From Theobroma cacao (Eukaryota; Streptophyta; Magnoliopsida; Malvales; Malvaceae): a DNA stretch of 64,000 bases. A model generated the notes under the pieces. The model searched no databases. It saw only the letters and a program-made list of their open reading frames with translations, and was not told the origin of the DNA. Shown here piece after piece: positions 45,670 to 55,472 of this stretch. The translations under genes and the position numbers were made by a program. The first letter of the stretch is position 1. Every line of letters starts with the position of its first letter. Where the stretch lies: the NCBI RefSeq assembly GCF_000208745.1, contig NC_030854.1, forward strand, positions 28,705,787-28,769,786, given 5' to 3'.

Positions 45670-47700
45670 TTGTCAAAGGATCACTTTTCATCACTACCTG
45701 ATAGGGTCCATCTTGATCTTAAACAGAACGACTTCACCGATTTGCTCAACATATGGGATAAGTGGGGGGCTACCACTCAGGCAATTTTTGATAGGAAATA
45801 TGGCCACATAGCTCGACTCCTTAAGGTCCAGATAGATGAACAGTTGTTGAAGGCCATTGTGCAATTTTGGGATCCGTCATATAGATGCTTCGTGTTCAAT
45901 AAGGTGGATATGGTCTCCACAATCGAAGAGTACTCGGCTCTCCTACAAATCGATCTTGATAATCCGGACAAGATATATTAGAGAGGACAAAAGACCGGAC
46001 ACAGGCGAAAGCTAGCCAAGATGATGGGTATTACCCTGGCGGAAGTTGATCAGAACCTAAGGAAAAAAATGGACAATGAATGTATCCCATGGAGTTTTCT
46101 ACGTAGCTATATCATGAAGCATCGGGACACTGAGCAAGGACAGCTTGTGATGGCCTTGGGAATTTACGGGCTAGTGATCTTTCCCAAAGTCTTGGGACAT
46201 ATAGGGGTCGAAATTATAGACTTCTTCGAGCAAGTCATCAACAAGGCCAATCTTTCACCTTCTATTCTAGCGAAAACTCTCAGATCACTGAATTACTGTC
46301 GAAGAAAAGGGGAAGGACGATTTGTGGGATGTGCACAGCTTATTTCCATATAGATAGTAAGGCACTTCGAATGCAAGGTCGATAAGTTCAGAAAGCCATT
46401 TCATCCGCAAACTACCCCTATCAGAGAATTTTGTGAGAGTGAATGGCCAGAAAATAGGACTAAGGAGCAATGGATCTCTAGACTTCGAGAACTCATGAAT
46501 GTGGAAGTGACATGGAGAGCTCCGTGGATGCCGCATCACCCGGTCTTGTACAAATGCGAAAATGAACCTTGGGTACCGTTAATGGGGCCATAGGGAGCGA
46601 TTAGTTACGCCCTAATTATGGTGAGAAGACAATTTGGGTCAGAGCAGTTTGTGCCGATGACACACCGACTTAATACTTTGGAGTTCGCTTATGGAGAGTC
46701 GGGTTTTCTAAAAATGATTAAGGAGATTGCGCAAGCTTGGAAGAAAATCAGTCGAGTTGATCAAGGGAGGTACATCGATGAAGTGACTACCGGATATCAG
46801 ATATGGCATGACCAACGAGTTAAAGATGTGGTATATCCGAAAGAAGATGCACTACGTGGCCCAGTCGATCCAGAACCACGAGACGCTTTGCTCGAAAGTG
46901 AGTTGGCTCGAAAGAAGTCCGAAGCTGAAAATGCCAGTTGGAAGCAACGGTATGAAGACTTCCAAAAAGAGTGTGAGAAAATGAAAAGAGAAGTAAGTGA
47001 ACAAAAAAAGAAGGTCCGAAAAATAGAAGGGAAGTATGAGAGCCTGAATAATAAGTTTTCTTCCATGACCAGTGAACTTCAAAGGGAAATACAGGTGAGA
47101 GAAAATCGAGGCAATGAACTTCAAACGCACAATGATGGACTAAAAAGACAAGTGCGATTTCAACAAGAGTCCATCTAATTACTAAGACAGGAGTATGAAG
47201 AGCTCGAAGGGGTCATGACGACCTATCAACAGGAATATGAATGCCTCAAGCAACAGAGCACCAGAATTCAAGAGTAGGGTGAATCTTACAGACAAGCTTA
47301 TACAGAGAAACAAGACCAGATGGATTACTTGGTTTGGCAAATGAAGGAGGTGGCTTACAAGGCGAGAAGCATGGCTTGGAAGACGGACATATTAAGAAGC
47401 CAGATCTTTCCAATTGGAAAACAAGAGCAATAGTTGATCAAGTATTTAGATGAANAACAGGAATATGAACGCCTCAAGTAACAGAGCACCAGAATTCAAG
47501 AATGGGGTGAATCTTACAGACAAGCTTATACAGAGAAACAAGACCAGATGGATTACTTGGTTTGGCAAATGAAGGAGGTGGCTTACAAGGCGAGAAGCAT
47601 GGCTTGGAAGACGGACATATTAAGAAGCCAGATCTTTCCAATTGGAAAACAAGAGCAATAGTTGATCAAGTATTTAGATGAAGTGTATAGCCATTATAAT
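45670..47700 (+). pseudogene. Retrotransposon ORF1 upstream of gag (DUF7745-type) with coiled coil
   Basis: Consecutive frames at 45670-45981, 46021-46353 and 46618-47178 belong to one ancestral ORF broken by stops near 45979, 46351, 46591 and 47176. The N-terminal part, with WDKWGATTQAIFDRKYG and QFWDPSYRCFVFNKVDMV, matches the plant-mobile-domain-like DUF7745 proteins common in Tat elements. The C-terminal part (from about 46,890) is strongly charged and heptad-like, a coiled coil. Ogre elements carry an ORF of unknown function at this place; its role in the life cycle is not known. The downstream part is duplicated around an N at 47455. Confidence 0.75.
47228..47682 (+). repeat. Direct repeat, 2 x 227 bp, around a single N
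   Basis: Copies at 47228-47454 and 47456-47682 differ at about four bases and are separated only by an N at 47455. This is the pattern left when overlapping contig ends are not merged. It may also be a real tandem duplication in ORF1. Confidence 0.9.
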
Positions 47701-48004
47701 AAGATTGACGAATATTTCTAGATAGCTTCTGAGTTGTAATCAAAGACAAATATCTTATGCAATGGATGACTTTGTTGTTTGGTGTCATGTGACGAATACT
47801 TTTAGTACATAATCATTCATACATGCATAAATCATCATTTCATGACAATAAGTATTTTCATATAAAAATAAAGATAATGGGTTCACTTATGCATCAAATA
47901 CGCATCTAATTCATGTTTATGATCAATAATAAGGTTCCAAAATAGCTCGACCACCTAAGCCAAGTGACCAACGTGTTCATAATACTCGTCAACGAGTAAG
48001 GATC

Positions 48005-50150
48005 ATGGAAGAAGAACAAAGAGAGCGAATGGACAGAATGGAAAGAGCTCAGGAAGAAATGAGAGAACAGTTAGCAAAGATGATTGAATTGATGATGAGT
48101 TTCAGTAAAGAAAAAAGAGCGATCGAAGAGCCAGCTCTGTCAAAAAACCCACCAGCTCAAGGCAGTGGAAACCAAAGGGATGATCCACCCTATCCCTTAG
48201 GGTTCACTCCACCACATGCCCAAACCTCTCAAATGGTCCACCCTCAAGTGATGCCACCCGTTTATTACAATGCACCACCCCCGCTGGGCCATCAACCGAC
48301 TCATGGGCAATTTGGGCCATATTCTGGGATAAATCTTGTTGAACCAATACACGTCCCAGATTTAGACGATCCAAAAGAACAAGAGAAACTAAGAAATGAC
48401 TCGTCACAAATAGGAGAAAATGAAAAAGATCAAAAAAAGTACGATCTGTTGGAAGAGCGTCTTCGTGCTATCGAAGGAGTTGATAGGTTTGGTACCATGG
48501 ACGCAACCGAGCTATGCTTAGTGCCGGATGTATTAATCCCTGCCAAGTTCAAGGTTCCAGAATTTGAAAAATATGACGGAACAAAGGGTCCCATGGCACA
48601 TATTACCATGTATTTGTCGGAAGATGGCTGCACAGTCTCACGATGATAAGTTACTGATCCATTTTTTCCAAGACAGCTTGACTGGGTCAGTTGCTCGGTG
48701 GTACGTACAGCTAGATCGAAACCGTATTAAGACTTGGAAAGACTTAGCAAAAGCCTTCATAACTCAATACAAGCATGTGGCTGAATTAGCCCCTGATCGG
48801 TTGTCATTGCAGACTATGGAAAAGAAGCAAAGCGAGAACTTCAAGGAATATGCCCAAAGGTGGAGAGATACAGTAGCGCAAGTTCAACCACCTCTCACTG
48901 ATAAGGAGATGACTATGTTGTTCATAAACACACTCCGAGCTCCATTCTATGAGCGTTTGATCAGCAATGCCACAAAAAACTTTGCAGATTTGGTCTTATC
49001 AGGAGAGATAATAGAAGAAGCTATCAAAAGTGGAAAAATTGAAGGGCATGAAGTTACCAGCTCAAAAAAAGGGAATATACCCAAGAAAAAAGAAAGGGAT
49101 GTGCAAGCAGTCGCTCACGACAGCCAACAAGCCCACAACTTTAACCCATATTACCCGTACCCCCCATACCAACCCTTCTATCCGAACATAGGCAACATCA
49201 CACAAAACCTATATGTGTACCAACCTGTCCCGCAACCAATGTTTCAGACCAATGTTCTTCCACAAACTCCACCACTAAGACCGGTAGCTTCAACCAATAA
49301 TCCTGGCCATGGTCAAAGAGGACCTAAAACTACCCTAGAAAGACCAAAGTTTGATCCTATTCTAGTCCCTTACACTACATTGCTGCCACAACTCATAGAA
49401 AATCGACTTCTTACTCGAACCCCTTTAGAACCACTCCGACCACCTTTCCCGAAATGGTATGACCCGAATGCGCATTGTGATTACCATTTTGAAATTCAAG
49501 GGCACTCCACCGAGAATTGCACTGCTTTAAAACATAAAGTTCAAGCGCTCATTAAGGCAGGACTTTTAAATTTTACCAAAAAAGACAATTCAAATGTTGA
49601 TGGGAATCTTTTACCTAATCATGGAAGACCGACTGTGAATGCCATACATGAAGGGATGATCCGGAGGGTGAAAAAGAGTATTGATGAGATTCAAACGCCA
49701 ATGGATAAAGTGTTTGAGGCATTGTCCAAGATAAATGCCATCACTCTAGAACCCATCAACAAAAAGGAATTGGGGCATGATCTCGCTTATTCTTGCAAAT
49801 TCTATATGGGGGTTTTTGGACATTTCATTCAAAATTGTGATGGCTTTTGCCTTAAGTTGCAAGAGTTTATAGATTTGTCAGAAATCGAGTTTTATGAAGA
49901 AGGTGAGGAGGAAGAATTTTGGAAAAAGACAATTCCCTTCTTGTATGAAACCTTTCGATTCGTGGGGTGTAAGGCATCGGAAGAGGTCAATCAGGTTCCA
50001 CGGATGTTTGGTGAGCTATCAATCCATATGATCAAAGATGAAGAACCTAACGAGAAGGTCCCTGTGGTGTATCCAGTACTACCAGGAAAAGAGCTAAGCA
50101 ATTGGATAGCCACGGAATTGCCCATCATCTTTAAGTCTTTAGAAATGTAA
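48005..50150 (+). pseudogene. Retrotransposon gag, one frameshift
   Basis: The first frame (48005-48646) opens with a charged, Met-rich coiled-coil segment and a Pro-rich region. A frameshift near 48,610 passes to the second frame, open to 50150. That frame has the gag core: FFQDSLTGSVARWYVQL, then FKEYAQRWRD and LFINTLRAPFYERL. Farther on are two Cys/His clusters (HCDYHFEIQGHSTENC and a related one near 49,790), which look like variant zinc knuckles. I see no D-S/T-G aspartic protease motif before the frame ends. Gag would form the virus-like particle of the element. Confidence 0.82.
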
Positions 50151-50153
50151 TAA

Positions 50154-50360
50154 ACAATTTTATCTAAATGCCTATGCCCAAGGGTGTTAAGAGTAATTTC
50201 TTGTTTAAGTAGGGCTTTCTGTTACCTTCATCATTTAAATAAATGACAATGCATAATGTGTTTCATAATTCATCAATCTTTTTGCATATTTCCTTTCATC
50301 TATTCTTTTAGCCAATAAATACTTGCCCATACACGCGTCCAACTTTACCTGTTTGCAGGT
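50154..50360 (+). other. Probable retrotransposon intron between gag and reverse transcriptase
   Basis: Just after the gag stop, about 200 AT-rich bases without coding potential end in a pyrimidine-rich stretch and TTTGCAG at about 50353-50359. Coding resumes immediately after this. Ogre elements are known for an intron near this place that is partially spliced. The donor is less certain: candidates are GTGTTAAG near 50184 and the GTTTAAGTAG region near 50203. Confidence 0.5.
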
Positions 50361-50398
50361 CTTTAAATAATGAACACGAAGACAATCTAGACAACGAT

Positions 50399-51950
50399 TT
50401 GAATATCGATTTTGAGATGATTCTGAACGTTGATGAATTGAAAAATGAAGAGGAGGTGGATGACCACGGTTTACCCCCTGATTTGTCGAGAATGTTGGAA
50501 CAGGAGGAAAAGGAGATTTTACCTCATCAGGAACTCACAGAAATGATTAACCTCGAAAATGGGGAAGAGAAGAAAGAGGTTAAGATTGGCACCTCGCTGT
50601 CATCCGATGAACGGCAAAAGCTAGAAAAACTACTCTGTGTATATGTGGACGTGTTTGCTTGGTCATATCAGGATATGTCAGGTCTTAATACTGACATTGT
50701 TGTTCACAAGTTACCTTTGGGACCAGATTCCAAGCCTATTAAACAGAAGTTGAGAAAGATGAAGCCAGAAATGTTGCTGAAGATTATAGAAGAAGAAAAG
50801 AAGCAATTTAATGCTGGATTTTTAAAGGTGGCTAAGTACCTTGAATGGGTGGCTAATATAGTTCCAGTTCCTAAGAAGGATGGAAAAGTTTGAATGTGCG
50901 ACGATTATAGGGATTTAAACAGAGTGAGTCCGAAGGATAGCTTCCCTTTACCACATATTGATATTCTGGTGGACAACACAGCAAAGCACGCTTTGTTCTC
51001 ATTCATGGATGGCTTTTCTGGTTACAATCAGATTAAGATGGCACCCGAAGATATGGAAAAAACAACGTTCGTAACCATGTGGGGAACGTTTTGTTACAAA
51101 GTAATGCTTTTTGGATTGAAAAATGCAAGCGCCACCTACCAAAGGGCAATGGTAGCTTTGTTCCACGATATGATGCATAAAGAGATAGAGGTATATGTGG
51201 ATGACATGATTGCAAAATCTCATACAGAAAGGGATCATACTGTCAATCTCAAGAAACTGTTCGAGAGATTGTGAAAGTTTCAGCTCAAGTTGAATCCTGC
51301 AAATTGCACTTTCGGTGTAACTTCTGGGAAATTGTTAGGGTTCATAGTAAGTGAAAAAGGAATTGAAGTGGACCTGGATAAAATACGAGCTATTCAAGAA
51401 CTACCACCTCCCAAAATGCAAAAAAAAAGTAAGAGGATTTTTAGGGAGGTTGAATTACATTGCTCGATTTATATCCCAACTCACCTGCAAATGCGATCCA
51501 ATCTTCAAGCTGCTTCGAAAACGAGACCCAGGAGAGTGGAATGAAGAATGTCAAATAGCCTTTGATAAAATCAAAGAATATCTCACAAATCCACCGGTGC
51601 TGGTGCCACCGATGGCTGGAAAACCTCTTATTTTGTATTTGACTGTGAACAAGAATTCTATGGGATGTGTATTGGGACAACATGATGAAACTAGGAAGAA
51701 AGAACGGGCTGTATATTATTTGAGCAAGAAATTCATGGAGTATGAGTCCAAATATTCTGCGCTCAAAAAGATGTGTTGTGCGCTAGCATGGACTGCCCAG
51801 AGGCTCCAACAGTATATGTTGTATCACACAATATGGTTGGTGGCGAAATTAGATCCCATCAAGTATATTTTTGAAAAACCCTGCCTATCTGGAAGAATAG
51901 CTCGATGGCAAGTGCTATTGTCTGAGTATGACATTGTGTATGTGTCCTAA
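50399..51950 (+). pseudogene. Retrotransposon reverse transcriptase and first RNase H, broken
   Basis: The frames at 50399-50893, 50894-51274, 51290-51544 and 51351-51950 read in sequence as a Ty3/gypsy reverse transcriptase: NIVPVPKKDGKV, then FMDGFSGYNQIKM and the active site EVYVDDM (tyrosine codon at 51194). A gypsy RNase H follows (NKNSMGCVLGQHDET, AVYYLSKKFMEYESKYS). It is broken by TGA at 50891-50893, TGA at 51272-51274 and a frameshift at an A-run near 51,425. A TAA at 51948 ends the part. The YVDD motif itself is intact. Confidence 0.88.
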
Positions 51951-52043
51951 AAATCGATCAAAGGGAGTGCCATCGTTGATTTCCTTGCAGATCGAGCTAA
52001 TGAGGATTATGAATCTGTAAGTTTCAATTTTCCATATGAAGAT

Positions 52044-52886
52044 TTGATGGCTGTCTTGCATATAGAAGAGGGTGGTCCCAATGAATTTAATCCATGGAAT
52101 GTGTATTTTGATGGAGCATCCAATGCTTTGGGGCACGGAATTGGGGCAGTGTTGATTTCTCCAAATGGAAAGTACTATCCAGCCACGACAAGACTGAATT
52201 TCAATTGTACTAACAATATGGCGGAGTATGAGGCGTTGGTAATGGGATTACAAGCAGCGATTGAGATGAAGGCTGACGCGATAGATGTTTACGGAGATTC
52301 GGCTTTAGTGATATGTCAAATGAGAGGCGAATGGAAAACTAGAGATTCTAAACTAATTCCATATAAAAAGCTGGTTACAGAATTAAGCAAACAGTTCAAA
52401 GAAATCAGCTTCAACCATTTGCCTCGAGAAGAGAATCAGATTGCTGATGCTTTGGCCACCCTCGCAGCGATGTTCAAAATAAAAGAGGCGGTTGATGTAC
52501 GCCTTTTTTATTTAGAAGTCCGTGAAGTCTCCGCACACTGCTTGAATGTTAAAGAAGAGGTTGATGGTAAGCCGTGGTATCATGATATCATGCAATACAT
52601 CAAGCACCATGCATATCCTGAGAATGTCACGGACAATGACAAGCAAACTTTTAGAAGATTAGCAATGGGTTTCTTCCTTAGCGGAGAAGTGCTCTACAAA
52701 AAGAGTCGAGATCAAATACTCTTGAGATGTGTGGATGTTGCGGAAGCCAACAAAATAATGAAAGAAGTCCACGAAGGAACTTGTGGAGCTCATGCTAATG
52801 GACATATGTTGGCTAGACAAATTATGAGAGCTGGTTATTATTGGTTGACATTGGAATCAGACTGCATAAACTTTGCTCGAAAATGA
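52044..52886 (+). CDS. Second (archaeal-type) RNase H and integrase start of the retrotransposon
   Basis: The frame starts with a second RNase H: NVYFDGASNALGHGIGAVLI, then NNMAEYEALVMGL, DVYGDSALV and ENQIADALATLA, with the acidic residues D, E, D and D in place. A second RNase H of this kind marks the Tat/Ogre branch. The C-terminal part begins the integrase zinc module (HANGHMLARQIM). The frame ends in TGA at 52884-52886 just before HKCQVYAD, inside the zinc module. It is part of the broken polyprotein, not a host gene. Confidence 0.85.
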   Translation: MMAVLHIEEGGPNEFNPWNVYFDGASNALGHGIGAVLISPNGKYYPATTRLNFNCTNNMAEYEALVMGLQAAIEMKADAIDVYGDSALVICQMRGEWKTRDSKLIPYKKLVTELSKQFKEISFNHLPREENQIADALATLAAMFKIKEAVDVRLFYLEVREVSAHCLNVKEEVDGKPWYHDIMQYIKHHAYPENVTDNDKQTFRRLAMGFFLSGEVLYKKSRDQILLRCVDVAEANKIMKEVHEGTCGAHANGHMLARQIMRAGYYWLTLESDCINFARK

Positions 52887-53822
52887 CACAAGTGTCAAGT
52901 ATACGCTGATAGAATCCATGCTCCACTAGCCCCATTACACGTTTTCACAGCACCTTGGCCATTTTCAATGTGGGGAATGGATGTGATTGGGCTTATTACG
53001 CCGAAAGCCTCTAATGGACATCGATTCATATTGGTGGCCATTGATTATTTCACGAAACGGGTAGAAGCAGCTTCATATGCCAATGTGACACAAAAGGTGG
53101 TGTGCAAGTTCATCCAAAAGGAGATCATATGTCAGTATGGGCTACCGGAAAGGATCATTACTGATAATGCAAGCAATTTGAATGGTGCGATGGTGAATGA
53201 GGTTTGCACTAAATTCAAGATCAAGCATCATAACTCGACAACTTACCGTCTGAAGATGAACGGAGCGGTAGAGGCAGCCAACAAAAATATCAAAAAGATT
53301 ATCGAAAAGACGACTGAAGTTTATAAAGACTGGCATGAGAAACTTCCTTTTGCCTTGCATGCATATCGAACTTCTGTGCGTACCTCCACCGGGGCAACTC
53401 CGTACTCATTAGTATACGGTACAGAAGCAGTTCTATCTGTTGAAGTAGAAATCCCATCATTGAGGGTGTTGATGGAAACAAAATTGGAAGATGCTGAGTG
53501 GGTCCGCTCTCGCTACGAGCAATTGAATCTAATTGAGGAGAAAAAGCTTGCGGCTCTTTGTCATGGCCAGATGTACCAACGAAGGATGATGCGAGCATAT
53601 GAGAAAAAAGTTCATCCCAGGCAATTTCGAGAAAGAGAGTTGGTTCTTAAGAGAATACTCCCTAATCAAACTGATTTTCAGGGAAAGTCGATGCCAAATT
53701 GGGAAAGGCCATACGTGGTAAAGAAGGCTTTTTCAAGAGGAGCTTTGATTTTGGCTGACATGGATGGGAGAGATCTGCCTAATCCGATAAATGCGGATGC
53801 GGTGAAGAAGTACTATGCTTAA
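52887..53822 (+). CDS. Retrotransposon integrase, core and C-terminal part
   Basis: The open frame (first ATG at 52968) contains the integrase core with the catalytic acids visible: GMDVIGLI, then IITDNASNLNG and NGAVEAANKN. It continues with HAYRTSVRTSTGATPYSLVYG and a C-terminal region ending in NADAVKKYYA. There are no internal stops in this part. The zinc module upstream is cut off by the stop at 52886, so no complete integrase can be made as it stands. Confidence 0.85.
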   Translation, partial: HKCQVYADRIHAPLAPLHVFTAPWPFSMWGMDVIGLITPKASNGHRFILVAIDYFTKRVEAASYANVTQKVVCKFIQKEIICQYGLPERIITDNASNLNGAMVNEVCTKFKIKHHNSTTYRLKMNGAVEAANKNIKKIIEKTTEVYKDWHEKLPFALHAYRTSVRTSTGATPYSLVYGTEAVLSVEVEIPSLRVLMETKLEDAEWVRSRYEQLNLIEEKKLAALCHGQMYQRRMMRAYEKKVHPRQFRERELVLKRILPNQTDFQGKSMPNWERPYVVKKAFSRGALILADMDGRDLPNPINADAVKKYYA

Positions 53823-54742
53823 AAAAAAAAACGAAAAGGGTTCGTGCTGAAAACCCGAAAAAGGCAGCTCGTACCTAAAGGAGGAGGCTCATGCTGAAAA
53901 TCCGAAAAGGGTGCCTTGAGGCCGAAAAGCAGGAAGTTAGAATGGAATTTGAGGATGTCAGCCTAAAGGGAACACAAGATTGAGGTAGAAATACACCATG
54001 AATGGAGCTCCACAATTTCACAAAATAGGGGAAGCTAGGGAATCTGTAACCTACAGATTTGCTCAAAGCATCAATCAAAGACAATTCTTGAAGTCGAATA
54101 TCAGATTGTTTTCTCTTAGTGGTCTGAGTGTTCATTATTTAAAGATTTAATGTTTGCCATGTAAATTCTGTTTGCCTTGAACTATTTGATTCCTCATATA
54201 TAAAGTTCTTCTTCGCCTCTTTATTTTAACTCTTTCGTTATTTACCATCTCATGATTCATATAGTGATTGTCATAGAAATGAATGATAATTGGTAAAAGA
54301 AATAAACTAATTAAGTAAGAAATTACACTCATTGTTTAGCAAAAGACTTAATGATGAAAAAAAGGAATGGCAGAGCCCTGAACCTAAGGCAAAGTCAGAT
54401 GTCAAAAGAGAGGGTACTTAGGGAAAATCTGGAGTTACCTGAATTCTCCAAGAGAAAAGAAAACAGGCAAAGAAGATCGAAAGTTACATTGAAAAATCGG
54501 ATAAAGCAAGAGAAGGGTTTTAGAGCCTTAATGAATCATAAACATGAAAAGCATTCTATCATGTCAATCATGCATACATGTCTAGCCATGCACTCGACAA
54601 GAATCACAATTAATTCATGTCCCAAGCTTTGAAGGTCGAAATTCACTCGACCTAAAATGTTGAGATTGTAAAACTTTAATGGAAGGATTTGAGTCTTTTC
54701 ATTTCATGTTAATCCAATTAAGTTAGCATTAAGGAAATTTTT

Positions 54743-55390
54743 AAATCGAACCTGTTCTAATGTAGGTCGAGCCTAGATTAAGTCTAGGAATTTTAGTTTT
54801 GTTTAAATCGAACCTGTTATGAGATAGGTCGAACCTGAATTAAGTTTAGAAATTTCAATTTTTTCAAATCGAACCTGTTGTGAGATAGGTCGAGCCTAAA
54901 TTAAGTTTAGGAATTTTAATTTTTAAATCGAACCTGTTTTGATATAGATCGAGACTAGATTAAGCCTAGGAATTTTAATTTTGTTTAAATTGAACCTGTT
55001 GTGAGATAGGTCGAGCCTAGATTAAGTCTAGGAATTTCAATTTTTAAATCGAACCTGTTGTGAGATAGGTCGAGCCTAAATTAAGTTTAGGAATTTCAAT
55101 TTTTAAAATCGAACCTGTTGTGAGATAGGTCGAGCCTAAATTAAGTTTAGGAATTTCAATTTTTAAATCGAACTTGTTGTGAGATAGGTCGAGCCTAGAT
55201 TAAGTCTAAAAATTTTAATTTTGTTTAAATCAAACCTGTTGTGAGATGAGTCGAGCCAAGATTAGGTCTAGGAATTTTAATCGAATTTGTTCTAACATGG
55301 GTCAAGCCCAGATCAAGTCTAGAAATTTCATTTTTGTTTAAATCGAACTTATTTTGAGATAAGTCGAGTCTAGATCGATTTGATTAAACC
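54743..55390 (+). repeat. Minisatellite, about 11 x 59 bp, upstream of the 3' LTR
   Basis: Units contain AAATCGAACCTGTTGTGAGA, then TAGGTCGAGCCTA and TTAAGTTTAGGAATTT. The central units (about 55,040-55,200) are almost identical; the outer ones are diverged, most at the right end. It lies in the untranslated region between integrase and the 3' LTR. Ogre-type elements often carry such tandem repeats there. Confidence 0.95.
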
Positions 55391-55456
55391 AACTGGCTTC
55401 GAGATAAGCCAAATGTGATGTCTACGTCTTTGCACTATCCTTGATTCTCAAGAATG

Positions 55457-55472
55457 TACAAAGAGGGGCAAC
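55457..55472 (+). other. Polypurine tract
   Basis: ACAAAGAGGGGCAAC directly precedes the TG of the 3' LTR, the expected place and composition of the plus-strand primer. Confidence 0.7.
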
